From the NCBI GenBank assembly GCA_016709495.1, contig JADJMS010000052.1, forward strand, positions 1-64,000: a stretch of DNA of 64,000 bases. Direction: 5' to 3'. The notes under the pieces are model-generated. The model was not told the origin of the DNA, ran no database searches, and saw nothing but the letters and a program-made list of their open reading frames with translations. The position numbers and the translations under genes were made by a program. Positions 35,910 to 45,054 of this stretch are shown piece by piece; within the stretch, counting starts at the first letter, position 1; every line of letters starts with the position of its first letter. Source of the stretch: Candidatus Dechloromonas phosphorivorans (GTDB lineage Bacteria > Pseudomonadota > Gammaproteobacteria > Burkholderiales > Rhodocyclaceae).

Positions 35910-36137
35910 GGTGATGCTCCTCTTGAGAATCGAGGCGGTTTGCCTCAGTCCTCAACATAGGAAACAGACCTGCGATCTCAAAATTACGCCTCAGCTCATG
36001 CGTAGCCTGTTACCGCGCGAGCGGTTTAGTCCACGGGCACCAACCTGCCTTTGATGTGATCTGTGTTTGTTTGAATACAGCGGACCCGGCACCCTTGTCG
36101 CCAGACAACACACCGCCAACTCGGGCAAAATGCAGCC

Positions 36138-36809
36138 ATGAAAATTCTCATCGTTGAAGACGAAGCGAAGACTGGTGACTACCTGAAGCAAGGGCTGGCC
36201 GAGGCCGGGTTTACGGCTGACCTTGTACGCAACGGGCTGGATGGCATGCATGAGGGTTTGTCCGGCGACTACGATCTGCTGATTCTCGATGTCAATCTAC
36301 CGGGGCTGGATGGCTGGCAGGTGCTGAAGACCTTGCGCGCTGCCGGGCGCGAGCTGCCGGTGCTGTTTTTGACGGCGCGTGATCAGGTCGAGGATCGGGT
36401 CAAGGGGCTGGAGTTGGGGGCGGATGATTATCTGGTCAAACCGTTTGCTTTTTCCGAGTTGCTTGCCCGCGTGCGCACCCTGCTGCGCCGGGGGCGGGCA
36501 CGGGAGCCAGAGCGGCTGGCCCTCGCCGATCTTGAACTTGATGTGCTGAAGCGCCGCGCGAGCCGGGCCGGCAAGCGTATCGACCTGACCGCCAAGGAGT
36601 TCGCGCTGCTCGAGCTTTTCCTGCGCCGGCAGGGTGAAGTGCTGGCGCGCAGTTTTATTGCCTCACAGGTCTGGGACATGAATTTCGATTCCGACACCAA
36701 TGTCATCGAAGTCGCCATTCGCCGCCTGCGCGCCAAGGTCGATGACGACTTTACGCCGCGCCTGATTCACACCCTGCGCGGCATGGGTTACGTCATGGAA
36801 ATCCGTTGA
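36138..36809 (+). CDS. Heavy-metal-type OmpR-family response regulator
   Basis: A 223-aa regulator of the CusR/CopR/CzcR group: receiver (ILIVEDEAKTGDYLKQGL, phospho-Asp in LLILDVNLPGLDGW, Lys in YLVKPFAF) and a winged-helix C domain (LTAKEFALLELFLRRQG, VIEVAIRRLRAKVDDDF). The KTGDYLKQGL segment is characteristic of metal-responsive members. It overlaps the kinase downstream. No copper or silver efflux gene is seen nearby; the IS91 relic upstream may have removed it. Confidence 0.9.
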   Translation: MKILIVEDEAKTGDYLKQGLAEAGFTADLVRNGLDGMHEGLSGDYDLLILDVNLPGLDGWQVLKTLRAAGRELPVLFLTARDQVEDRVKGLELGADDYLVKPFAFSELLARVRTLLRRGRAREPERLALADLELDVLKRRASRAGKRIDLTAKEFALLELFLRRQGEVLARSFIASQVWDMNFDSDTNVIEVAIRRLRAKVDDDFTPRLIHTLRGMGYVMEIR

Positions 36810-36811
36810 GC

Positions 36812-38167
36812 GTGGCGGACTGGCGGCATTCGATTGCGCTGCGCCTGTCGCTGGCCTTCGCCTTGCTGGCGACGGTGGTTTTTGCGGCGCTTGGTTTCTA
36901 TTTCAGTCGCGCCGCCGATGCCCACATGGCCGAACTCGATGCCCACGATCTGTTCGGCAAGCTGGCGCTGATCGGCCATGTCGGATTGCATGAGAAATCG
37001 GCCGACGCCTTCAACGCCCGGCTCGGCGATGCGCTGATTGGCGAGCACGGTGTCATTGTTACGGTCGACGGCAAAAACGGGCCACTTTTTAAATGGCCGA
37101 CACCCGCGCTGGCCGAGCCGCTGGCCGCTGCCCGGGTGGCACTGGGCCCGAGCGCAGTCCGCCTGGTGCTTGGCGGCGCCGAATACCGGGTGATTGCCGC
37201 CGAGATGGAAACAGCCTGGGGGGGGACGGTACAGGTGGCGGTTGCTCGCGATATTCGTCACCACACTGATTTCCTCGATCAACTGCAGCATGATTTCTGG
37301 CTGGCCATACTCGCCGCCGCATTGCTCACCGCCCTCGTCGGTGCGTTGCTGGTGCGCCGTGGCCTGCGCCCGGTGCGCAGCATAGCCCGCGCCGCCGGCC
37401 GCATTTCGGCCGGGCAACTGGCCGAGCGCATCGCTGAACAGAATGCGCCGCCGGAACTGGCAGAACTGGTCAGTGCCTTCAACGCCATGCTGAGCCGGTT
37501 GGAAGAGTCCTTCAAGCGGCTATCGGATTTCTCCGCCGACCTCGCTCACGAGTTGCGCACACCGATTCACAGCCTGCGCATGCAGACCGAGGTCTCGCTG
37601 AGCAAGGCACGCGACGCCGATCAATACCGTGAGCTGCTCGCTTCCAATCTGGAAGCGTACGAACGCCTGTCGCGCATCATTGCCGACATGCTGTTTCTGG
37701 CCAAGGCCGATCACGGCCTGGTTGTTCCGCAGCGCGAAAGCGTCGCGCTGAAGCCGCTGTGCGAGCGCCTGATCGAGTATTACGGGCTGCTTGCCGAGAA
37801 TGTGGATATAAAGTTGCTTGCCGCGGATGTCCATGTTCAAGGGGATTTGCTGATGCTGGAGCGGGCGTTGGGCAATCTGCTTGTGAATGCGATACATCAC
37901 ACACCGGAACGCGGCATGGTTTCCATTGATGTGCGGGAATTAAATGAAGAGGCCGTTGTCACCGTCGCTAACTCCGGACCACCTATTCCACCGGCGGCTA
38001 TGGAGCAGATATTTGACCGCTTTGTACGACTTGATGGAAAAAGTGAAGGTAGCGGGCTTGGCTTGGCCATCACGCGCTCCATCGCGATGGCGCATGGCGG
38101 TCGGGTTTCCGTTAGTGCGGTAAATGAAAGAACGGAGTTTGCAATTGCTCTGCCAATTTCTTGCTGA
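36812..38167 (+). CDS. Heavy-metal-type sensor histidine kinase
   Basis: A membrane kinase of about 450 aa, CusS-like: TM1 near residue 15-35, a periplasmic domain, TM2 near 170-190, HAMP, HisKA (DFSADLAHELRTPIHSLRMQ) and HATPase (LLVNAIHHTPERG, DRFVRLDGKSEGSGLGLAI). The start is the GTG at 36812 or TTG at 36806, overlapping the regulator. Metal identity cannot be read from the sequence. Confidence 0.88.
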   Translation: MADWRHSIALRLSLAFALLATVVFAALGFYFSRAADAHMAELDAHDLFGKLALIGHVGLHEKSADAFNARLGDALIGEHGVIVTVDGKNGPLFKWPTPALAEPLAAARVALGPSAVRLVLGGAEYRVIAAEMETAWGGTVQVAVARDIRHHTDFLDQLQHDFWLAILAAALLTALVGALLVRRGLRPVRSIARAAGRISAGQLAERIAEQNAPPELAELVSAFNAMLSRLEESFKRLSDFSADLAHELRTPIHSLRMQTEVSLSKARDADQYRELLASNLEAYERLSRIIADMLFLAKADHGLVVPQRESVALKPLCERLIEYYGLLAENVDIKLLAADVHVQGDLLMLERALGNLLVNAIHHTPERGMVSIDVRELNEEAVVTVANSGPPIPPAAMEQIFDRFVRLDGKSEGSGLGLAITRSIAMAHGGRVSVSAVNERTEFAIALPISC

Positions 38168-38294
38168 CCATTGTGAGTGTTTGAATTTGTCATGATAGGC
38201 AGTCAAGGCATCAACTTGCCGCGCATAGAGATCAACGTGTTACGGTCGACGGCTGAAAACAGCGATTTTTTTAAATTGAATCATTGATTCAAAC

Positions 38295-38786
38295 ATGGCC
38301 AAAAAACGTAAAAAGAAAGTGGTGCGCTTCATCTATCAGTCGGTCGGTCCGCTGCCGCTTCGTCTTGCCGGGCACTATGCCGGGCTGCCGATGGTTTTCA
38401 GTGATGCCAGTGCAAAACGATGTGGCGGGCTCGCTGCCGTCCTGTTTGGCGACACGAATGCAGAAGCTATCATCACTACGCAAAGCGTACCTCTCGACGC
38501 CAGCAATGCACTGGAGTTTCAGGCAGCCTTGTTTGCCCTGTCGCAAGCGTGCAAACATTTTCCCGATCAGTCGTTTGCGTTATTCACTGACAATCTGGAT
38601 ACCGCAAATCGGCTCAAGCTGGCCAAGGAGCAAGGCTTGGCACGGGATGCCGAATTGGCGCATGGCCTGAACCAAATGGGCATGAGCGATGGCCTGGCTC
38701 AAGTTTCAATCTGCTGGGTCAAGGGGCATTCAAGCTGTCGCGGCAATACACTCGCCGACCAGCATGCGGCAGTGGCCGCTAGCTAA
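38295..38786 (+). CDS. RNase H-like fold protein
   Basis: A 163-aa protein with the RNase HI core: FSDASAKRCGGLAAVLFG (Asp), ALEFQAALFALSQA (Glu), LFTDNLDTANRL (Asp) and WVKGHSSCRGNTLADQHA (His and Asp). All four acidic positions are present. The basic start (MAKKRKKK) may help bind nucleic acid. Not rnhA itself, which is more similar elsewhere; possibly a reverse-transcriptase-type or structure-specific RNase H. It has its own promoter region between convergently unrelated genes. Confidence 0.65.
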   Translation: MAKKRKKKVVRFIYQSVGPLPLRLAGHYAGLPMVFSDASAKRCGGLAAVLFGDTNAEAIITTQSVPLDASNALEFQAALFALSQACKHFPDQSFALFTDNLDTANRLKLAKEQGLARDAELAHGLNQMGMSDGLAQVSICWVKGHSSCRGNTLADQHAAVAAS

Positions 38787-38906
38787 GTATCGATTTCTGG
38801 TGATCTCATGATTTTCATGAGTCATCTTTGGCGAATATCGGGCTGCTTGTGGATGGCTGCAGCGGAATAATTCAGCCTCCACATCAAAATATTTGAGACA
38901 AACGCC

Positions 38907-40889
38907 ATGTTCCCTCGTCGCCATCTTGTACTTGCCCTCGCCAGCGCTTTCCCTGTTCTGGCTTTGGCTGATACGCCTGCGGTAAGCCTTGATACCGTTG
39001 TGGTCACGGGCAGCCGGATCGAGCACAACAGTTTTGACTTGCCGGCAGCTATCGATTTCGTTGGTGCCGAACGTATCGGCGCCGATCAGGCGCGGGTTAA
39101 TGCTTCCGAAGCCTTGGTAGCGATTCCTGGTATCACGGTTCAAAACCGCCAGAATTACGCGCAGGATTTGCAGATTTCCTCACGCGGTTTCGGCGCCCGC
39201 TCAGCCTTTGGCGTGCGCGGCATGCGCCTGGTGGCGGACGGTATTCCGGCCTCCATGCCGGATGGTCAGGGGCAGGCGGCCAGCTTCAATCTGGATCGGG
39301 CAGATCGTATCGAAGTCATGCGCGGGCCGTTGTCATCGGTTTATGGCAATCATGCCGGCGGGGTGATCCAGTTGTTTACCAAGGATGGCAAGGGCGCGCC
39401 GAGTATTGAAGGTAATTTTTCTGCCGGGAGCTACGGCTCATGGAAAACTGATCTGGCCAGTCAGGGAGAAATCGGCGGGGTTGGCTACGTCATCGATGCC
39501 TCGCGCTTTCATACCGATGGATATCGTGAACATAGTTCGGTGACGCGCGATCAGACCTACGCCAAGCTCAATTTTTCACCAGATTCAGACAGCAAAATTA
39601 CCGTGTTGGCCAATGGTTTCAGCCAACCCAAGGCGCAAGACCCGCTTGGGCTTAAATGGGATGCCTACAAATCCAATCCGCGCGGCGTTGATCCCGTTGC
39701 GCTGCAATACGACACGCGCAAGAGCATCGAGCAGATGCAGGGCGGTGTCAGCTATGAGCGTCGTTTCGGGCAGGATTCCTTGTTGCTCTCGGTCTATGCC
39801 GTGCAACGTTCCGTTACTCAGTATCAGTCGATCCCCAAATCCACCCAGTTGATTACCAGCACGGCTCCGGCAACTTCGGCCAATCGCAAAAGCTCGGGCG
39901 GGGTGATTGATTTTGATCGTGACTACTCCGGTTTCAACGGCCGCTATACGCTCAAACGCGATCTGGCTGGCGGTGTTTTGACGACCACTTTCGGTTTCGA
40001 TTACGAGCGTTCAACCGATGACCGTCGCGGTTACGAAAATTATGTCGGCAACACGCTGGGCGTCAAAGGTAATTTGCGGCGCAATGAAGAGGATCGTGTT
40101 TCAAGCTTCGATCAGTATTTGCAAACCGAATGGCAGGGCGAGCGCTGGGGTGCCTCTTTGGGCGTGCGCCATAGCAAGGTAGCTTTCGAGGTGGATGATC
40201 ATTACATCGCCGTCGGCAATGGCAACGACAGTGGCAGCGTTGATTACAGTCATACAACGCCAGTGCTGGCATTAATGTACAAGGCCAGCCCGGTGCTTAA
40301 TTTCTATGTCAGCGCGGCTAGCGGTTTCGAAACGCCGACACTCAACGAACTGTTCTATTCCGGCCCGAACAACAGCTTTAGTTACGGGCTGCAACCGAGT
40401 ACCAGCAAGCATCTGGAGGCTGGAGCCAAAGCCTTTATTGGCGATTCCAGCCGACTTGATGTCGCGATTTTTCAGGTGCGCAGTGAAAACGAGCTGGTTG
40501 TTGCCTCCAGCAGCGGTGGGCGCTCCAGCTTTGTTAATGCCGGCCAGACTTTGCGTCGGGGGATTGAACTGGCATTTGATACCAGCTGGCAGGGCGGTTT
40601 CACCAGCCGTCTGGCCTATACCGGCTTGAATGCCGTCTATGACTCATCCTTTACCAGCAGTGCCGGGGTGATTGAGTCTGGTAATCGCCTGCCGGGTATT
40701 CCCCGTTCCACCCTGTTTGGCGAAGTGGCCTGGCGCCACCAGGCCAGCGGCTTCCATACGGCACTTGAGGCGATTGCGCGTGACAAGGTGTATGTCGAGG
40801 ATAGAAACACCCAACAGGCCGCGCCAGCCTACGCCATTGCCAATTTGCGTTTTGGTCTGGAGCGTCAGTACGGTGTTTGCTCGGTATGA
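38907..40889 (+). CDS. TonB-dependent outer membrane receptor, C-terminus missing
   Basis: The signal peptide (MFPRRHLVLALASAFPVLAL) and TonB box are followed by the plug (LDTVVVTGSRIEHNS, SRGFGARSAFGVRGMRL, RIEVMRGPLSSVYGNHAGG) and most of the 22-strand barrel. The protein stops after YAIANLRFGLERQ with YGVCSV instead of the usual last strands ending in an aromatic residue, about 50 residues short. A terminator follows within 45 bases. The end is therefore probably a deletion or a shift at about 40865. Ligand unknown (siderophore or cobalamin-like). Confidence 0.85.
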   Translation: MFPRRHLVLALASAFPVLALADTPAVSLDTVVVTGSRIEHNSFDLPAAIDFVGAERIGADQARVNASEALVAIPGITVQNRQNYAQDLQISSRGFGARSAFGVRGMRLVADGIPASMPDGQGQAASFNLDRADRIEVMRGPLSSVYGNHAGGVIQLFTKDGKGAPSIEGNFSAGSYGSWKTDLASQGEIGGVGYVIDASRFHTDGYREHSSVTRDQTYAKLNFSPDSDSKITVLANGFSQPKAQDPLGLKWDAYKSNPRGVDPVALQYDTRKSIEQMQGGVSYERRFGQDSLLLSVYAVQRSVTQYQSIPKSTQLITSTAPATSANRKSSGGVIDFDRDYSGFNGRYTLKRDLAGGVLTTTFGFDYERSTDDRRGYENYVGNTLGVKGNLRRNEEDRVSSFDQYLQTEWQGERWGASLGVRHSKVAFEVDDHYIAVGNGNDSGSVDYSHTTPVLALMYKASPVLNFYVSAASGFETPTLNELFYSGPNNSFSYGLQPSTSKHLEAGAKAFIGDSSRLDVAIFQVRSENELVVASSSGGRSSFVNAGQTLRRGIELAFDTSWQGGFTSRLAYTGLNAVYDSSFTSSAGVIESGNRLPGIPRSTLFGEVAWRHQASGFHTALEAIARDKVYVEDRNTQQAAPAYAIANLRFGLERQYGVCSV

Positions 40890-40932
40890 GTGCACGTTAC
40901 GCATTTTGAAAATTCTTGGTCGTCATCCCTTT

Positions 40933-40957
40933 AGCCCCGTTCGCGGGGCTTTTTTTC
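40933..40957 (+). terminator. Rho-independent terminator after the TonB receptor
   Basis: AGCCCCG-TTCG-CGGGGCT with a run of seven T. Confidence 0.9.
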
Positions 40958-41112
40958 GTCTGTGCGATGTTTCGTTTTGGCTCAGCGGAGCAGGTCACCG
41001 TTCAATTTATGGACGCTGTTGAGCAGTTCTGGAATGTTGAAACGCATTTCCGTTTGTCATTAAGCCTTTGTTGGTCAGGGTTTGCGGGTTTTTGTGGCAA
41101 GCCGCGAATGAC

Positions 41113-41128
41113 TGGCACGCGCTTCGCA
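41113..41128 (+). promoter_or_regulatory. Candidate sigma54 promoter of the porin gene
   Basis: TGGCACG-CGCT-TCGCA differs from TGGCACG-N4-TTGCA at one base and keeps GG-N10-GC. It lies 111 bases upstream of the ATG. A second TTGGCACG at 41135 has an 11-base spacer and is less good. The remainder of 40958-41238 shows no gene. Confidence 0.45.
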
Positions 41129-41238
41129 ATTGTCTTGGCACGCCACGCTGCCGGGGGAAAAGGCAGCAGCGGGGCGGTGCCCGTTGCCATTGCACAGGTG
41201 CCGACAATCAATGACTAAACAATATTCGGAGACATTTC

Positions 41239-42459
41239 ATGAAGCATTCCTTGTCCATGCGCCCTTTGCTCGTCGCCTTGCTTGCCTGTGGCAGCGCCAG
41301 CAGCCATGCCGTCAGTTTTACGCACAATGACATTACGCTCGACATCAACGGCACTATCAACGGCTTTTACGTGAACCGTGAAGAACAGACCATCAATCGC
41401 GCCACCGGGGCTTCGACAACGAAGAACAACAGCGCCTTGACCAATGGCCTGTTGCCAGGCTGGATCAACTTTGTCGCGACGATGCAGGCCAATGGTCAGG
41501 ACATCAAGGCACACTTCAGCTTCGCGCCCGGTATCAACAGTAATTCCCAGGTGGTTGGCCTGCCGATCGGCAATAACGCCGGTGGCGCCGGTACGACCAA
41601 CCCGTACAGCCAGATCGATACACGCAACGTCTACTTTCAGTTTGGCAATAATGATTGGGGTTCTTTGAAATTTGGCCGTGATATTGGCCTGTTTGGCCAG
41701 AACATCATCCTTTCCGACATGACCTTGATTGGCGTCGGCGGCACCAGCAATGCCGGCATTCCGTACAACACCACCTTCGGCATGATCGGCCACGGCTACA
41801 TGTACACCGGCTTCCAGCCGCAAATCACTTACACCACGCCGAATCTGGGCGGTTTCCAAGCCTCTGTCGGCATTTTCCAGCCGAGCAACTTTGCGGGTGA
41901 TGAGACCAAGGCACCGGGCTTCCAGGCCAAGGCTGATTTCGACTGGAAGGGTGCCGTGCCGGGCAAGGTCTGGGGCGGTCTGGTCAGCCAGAGCACCAGC
42001 TGTTCTTCTGATCCATGCGCCGTCAAATCCTTCACTGCGACCGGTTACGAGTTGGGTGCCAAGGCTGGTTTCGGTAATTTTGAGGCGGTGGCCTATGGTT
42101 TCTCGGGTAGCGGCCTCGGTTTATCAACGGTGGGTGCACAGTTCTTTGGAGGCAGCAATGGCAAAGGGAACAAGACCGATTCCACGGGCTATTTCCTGCA
42201 AGGCACTTATAAATTTGGCGCAACCAAGGTTGGCATCAATTACGGTGAGAACAAGGACAAAAACGGTTTTGTCCTGAGCGGTGCCAGCCCGATGAACGAG
42301 ATCAAGAACAAGGCCTATACCGTTGGTGTCTATCATGCGTTGAATAAATACATCACGCTGGTTGGCGAGTTTAACGACGAGAAAGTCAGTAACGTGACTG
42401 ATTCGAATTACGACAATAAAAACCGCACGGTTTCCATGGGCGGCATCATTTTCTTCTGA
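41239..42459 (+). CDS. Outer membrane porin
   Basis: A 406-aa protein with a signal peptide (cleaved after SSHA). It has the betaproteobacterial porin start (ITLDINGTINGFYVNREEQ), repeated amphipathic strands (YFQFGNNDWGSLKFGRDIGL, ITYTTPNLGGFQASVGIFQP) and the final Phe (GGIIFF) needed for assembly. Likely a general anion or small-solute channel. A sigma54-like site upstream hints at nitrogen control. Confidence 0.85.
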   Translation: MKHSLSMRPLLVALLACGSASSHAVSFTHNDITLDINGTINGFYVNREEQTINRATGASTTKNNSALTNGLLPGWINFVATMQANGQDIKAHFSFAPGINSNSQVVGLPIGNNAGGAGTTNPYSQIDTRNVYFQFGNNDWGSLKFGRDIGLFGQNIILSDMTLIGVGGTSNAGIPYNTTFGMIGHGYMYTGFQPQITYTTPNLGGFQASVGIFQPSNFAGDETKAPGFQAKADFDWKGAVPGKVWGGLVSQSTSCSSDPCAVKSFTATGYELGAKAGFGNFEAVAYGFSGSGLGLSTVGAQFFGGSNGKGNKTDSTGYFLQGTYKFGATKVGINYGENKDKNGFVLSGASPMNEIKNKAYTVGVYHALNKYITLVGEFNDEKVSNVTDSNYDNKNRTVSMGGIIFF

Positions 42460-42525
42460 TTTATACGGATAATCGGCCTCATGCCCAGTGGTGCAGAGGC
42501 TAGGCGCTTTCCCTGCGTCAAGTTT

Positions 42526-42548
42526 GCGCCCTTCGGGGCGCTTTTTTT
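42526..42548 (+). terminator. Rho-independent terminator after the porin
   Basis: GCGCCC-TTCG-GGGCGC followed by seven T. Confidence 0.9.
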
Positions 42549-42557
42549 GGGAACGTT

Positions 42558-43010
42558 ATGCGCAAATTGATTCAATCCTGCTTACTGATGCTGGCCTTAC
42601 CATTTGGCGCAGTGGCGTCAGATTTGCATTCGCTGGCGCTGAACGCTGATTTTCAGACGGCGCGTGAAGCGGTACGTGAAGCAATTGAAGGGGCTGGCTT
42701 GGTGGTGACGGCGGTGATGCCGTTGAATCAGATGCTGAAGCGCACAGCTGGTAGTCTGGGTAAAGGAGCCAGCCCTTTTGCGGAGGCCGAAACCATTCAG
42801 TTTTGCAGCGCCCGACTGGCTTGGGAACTGGTTGAGGAGGATGCTACCCAGTTGTCTTTTTGTCCCTTGTCGCTATCTATTTATAGCCAACACGGGATGC
42901 CGGGCAGCGTGATTGCCTGGCGCTCGCCGGGTCGTGAAACGCCGGCCAGAATTCGTGGCGATGATTTGTTGCGTGAATTGGTAACTAAGGCACGCTTGCT
43001 GGCCAATTGA
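42558..43010 (+). CDS. DUF302-like periplasmic protein
   Basis: A 150-aa protein with a signal peptide (MRKLIQSCLLMLALPFGAVA). The middle (ETIQFCSARLAWELVEED, LSFCPLSLSIYS) resembles the DUF302 fold, whose members bind small ligands or act in stress by unknown means. It starts nine bases after the porin terminator. Confidence 0.6.
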   Translation: MRKLIQSCLLMLALPFGAVASDLHSLALNADFQTAREAVREAIEGAGLVVTAVMPLNQMLKRTAGSLGKGASPFAEAETIQFCSARLAWELVEEDATQLSFCPLSLSIYSQHGMPGSVIAWRSPGRETPARIRGDDLLRELVTKARLLAN

Positions 43011-43074
43011 TATTCCTGCTTTCAGCCTGGTCGAATCCCATAAGAAAGGAAATCCGACCGGGCAGAAATGTCGC

Positions 43075-43332
43075 TCAGCCCTTTTCCGGCAGCACAATAT
43101 TGACTTCCAGAACTTCGTAATTCCCCTGCTTTTCCAGCGAAACGCGGATGTCGTCGGTGTTCACCTTGACGTACTTGGAGATCACGGCGATCAGCTCGCG
43201 TTGCAGGTCGGGCAGGAAATTGGCGCTGCTGCCGCCGCCATCGCGTTCGTGCGCGATGATCAGCTGCAGGCGCTCCTTGGCCAGATGGGCGGTTTTCGGC
43301 TTGTTGCCGAAGATGAGTGAAAACAGCGACAT
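43075..43332 (-). CDS. minE: Cell division topological factor MinE
   Basis: An 85-aa protein with an N-terminal membrane/MinD-binding helix (AKERLQLIIAHERDG) and a C-terminal dimer domain (LQRELIAVISKYVKV). Full length. Last gene of minCDE; one base separates it from minD. It stimulates MinD ATPase and drives pole-to-pole oscillation. Confidence 0.95.
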   Translation of the reverse strand: MSLFSLIFGNKPKTAHLAKERLQLIIAHERDGGGSSANFLPDLQRELIAVISKYVKVNTDDIRVSLEKQGNYEVLEVNIVLPEKG

Positions 43333-43333
43333 C

Positions 43334-44146
43334 TCACTTGCCTCCGAACAGGCGCTTCAGCAGGCCCGGCTTGACGTAATCGACGAAGCGCAGCGGCTTG
43401 TCTTCGCCAAGGAAGCGGCCAATGACGTCCTGGTAAGCCATTGAAGCGTCGGACTCTTTCTGGTGGATGACCGGCGCGCCCTGGTTGGAGGCCTGCACAT
43501 CTTCCGATTCCGGAATGACACCGATGATGGGCACCCGCAGGATTTCCTGTATGTCCTTGTAGGACAGCATTTCGCCAGCCTCGACGCGGGTCGGGTTGTA
43601 GCGTGTGATCAGCAGGTGTTCCTTGACCGGGTCGCGGCCTTCGATGGCGCGCCGTGACTTGGCCTGCAGAATGCCAAGGATGCGGTCAGAGTCGCGCACT
43701 GACGAAACTTCCGGGTTGGTGACGACAACCGCTTCGTCGGCGAAAGTCAGGGCCATGACGGCGCCCGACTCGATGCCGGCCGGTGAATCGCAAATGATGT
43801 AGTCGAAGCCCTGATGTTCCAGTTCCTTGATGACCTTTTCTACGCCCTCTTCGGACAAGGCATCCTTGTCGCGTGTTTGTGAGGCGGGCAGCACGTAAAG
43901 ATTGTCGCAATGCTTGTCCTTGATCAGCGCCTGGGTCAGCGTTGCTTCGCCGTTGATGACGTTGATCAGGTCATAAACGACACGGCGTTCGCAGCCCATG
44001 ATCAGGTCGAGATTGCGCAGGCCGACGTCGAAGTCGATGACGGCCGTCTTGAAGCCGCGCTGCGCGAGGCCGGTGGAAAAGCTAGCGCTGGTAGTGGTCT
44101 TGCCGACCCCGCCTTTGCCCGAAGTGACGACGATGATTCTGGTCAC
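43334..44146 (-). CDS. minD: Septum site-determining ATPase MinD
   Basis: A 270-aa ATPase with the deviant Walker A GKGGVGKTT (residues 10-18), switch I/II (DSPAGIESGA) and a C-terminal amphipathic membrane helix (YVKPGLLKRLFGG). It recruits MinC to the membrane. Intact. Confidence 0.97.
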   Translation of the reverse strand: MTRIIVVTSGKGGVGKTTTSASFSTGLAQRGFKTAVIDFDVGLRNLDLIMGCERRVVYDLINVINGEATLTQALIKDKHCDNLYVLPASQTRDKDALSEEGVEKVIKELEHQGFDYIICDSPAGIESGAVMALTFADEAVVVTNPEVSSVRDSDRILGILQAKSRRAIEGRDPVKEHLLITRYNPTRVEAGEMLSYKDIQEILRVPIIGVIPESEDVQASNQGAPVIHQKESDASMAYQDVIGRFLGEDKPLRFVDYVKPGLLKRLFGGK

Positions 44147-44189
44147 GTTGGTTTCTCGCTGGGTGAGTTATTGAAAATTTATTAAGTGC

Positions 44190-44954
44190 TTATCTGAGGG
44201 CAAGCGGCGATACATTGAGGCGATGTTCGCTGCCTTCTTGAACAAGGCAGATGGTCGCCGGTTGGCGAGCCAGATCGGCGGGAACGCCGGCTTCAAAAGT
44301 TCGGTAAATGCCGGCGACGGAAACCAGTTCGGCCTCCATGCTGGTCGTGAAGATGCGGGCTTGCTGGTCGCCACTGGCACCGGCCAAAGCGCGTCCGCGC
44401 AAGGGGGCGTAGATGTGGATATTGCCGTCGGCAATAACTTCGGCCCCGGCGCTGATCATGGCGGTCACAATCAGATCGCAGCCTTTGGCGTAATAACGCT
44501 GGCCTGAGCGCAAAGGTTTGTCGAGGATGATGGTGCGCGGTGCAGGTTCTGCCACTACGGGTGCAGGTTCCGGCTCGGCGACGGGGGTGGGCGCTGGCGC
44601 AATCGGTTCGGCTACCTTGCTGCGTTGCGGCTTGCTCAGCGCATCAGCGCCGATACTCGGCAGCCCGGCAGCTGTTGCAGCGGCGGCCAGTGCGTCCGGC
44701 AGCCCGCGTGTGGCGACGGCAGAAAGGCCGGATTGGCCCAACAAGTCGCAGATTTTTTTCCACTCAACACTTTCCGGCAGATTGTCGGTATTGCTGAAAT
44801 CGAGAACCGCCAGTTCGCCATCGAAAAAGTCCGGGCTATTGCCGGTCAATTCGGCCAGAGCGGTGTGCAGCGTGGCGGGGTCGGTGGTACGGAGGTGCGC
44901 CTGGATAATCTTGAGCGAAGTGCCCTTGAACTGAATCAGTGAATCTTTGGCCAT
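44190..44954 (-). CDS. minC: Septum site-determining protein MinC
   Basis: A 254-aa FtsZ inhibitor: MinC_N (FKGTSLKIIQAHLRTTD), a Pro/Ala linker (APAPTPVAEPEPAPVV) and the MinC_C beta-helix (LRSGQRYYAKGCDLIVT, NIHIYAPLRGRALAGASGD). The start is the ATG at 44954; an earlier ATG at 45044 lies in the promoter shared with the transporter genes. Confidence 0.95.
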   Translation of the reverse strand: MAKDSLIQFKGTSLKIIQAHLRTTDPATLHTALAELTGNSPDFFDGELAVLDFSNTDNLPESVEWKKICDLLGQSGLSAVATRGLPDALAAAATAAGLPSIGADALSKPQRSKVAEPIAPAPTPVAEPEPAPVVAEPAPRTIILDKPLRSGQRYYAKGCDLIVTAMISAGAEVIADGNIHIYAPLRGRALAGASGDQQARIFTTSMEAELVSVAGIYRTFEAGVPADLARQPATICLVQEGSEHRLNVSPLALR

Positions 44955-45054
44955 GCCTGCTGCTGTGTTGCGGAAAGGGGTGTAATTATCCCACAGCCGA
45001 TGACGGGGGCGTGAAATTTCCCAGTTTGCTGCGGCTCTTGGCATAATCGCGGCA

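Larger units (their letters stand above)
33650..35960 (-). mobile_element. IS91-type element relic with tyrosine recombinase
   Basis: The order on the minus strand is a tyrosine recombinase (35909 to about 35060), then a Y2 transposase (to 34059), as in IS91-family elements that carry an extra integrase. Both genes are broken and joined at about 35055. IS91 elements move by rolling circle and lack inverted repeats, so the ends given are approximate. Confidence 0.6.
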
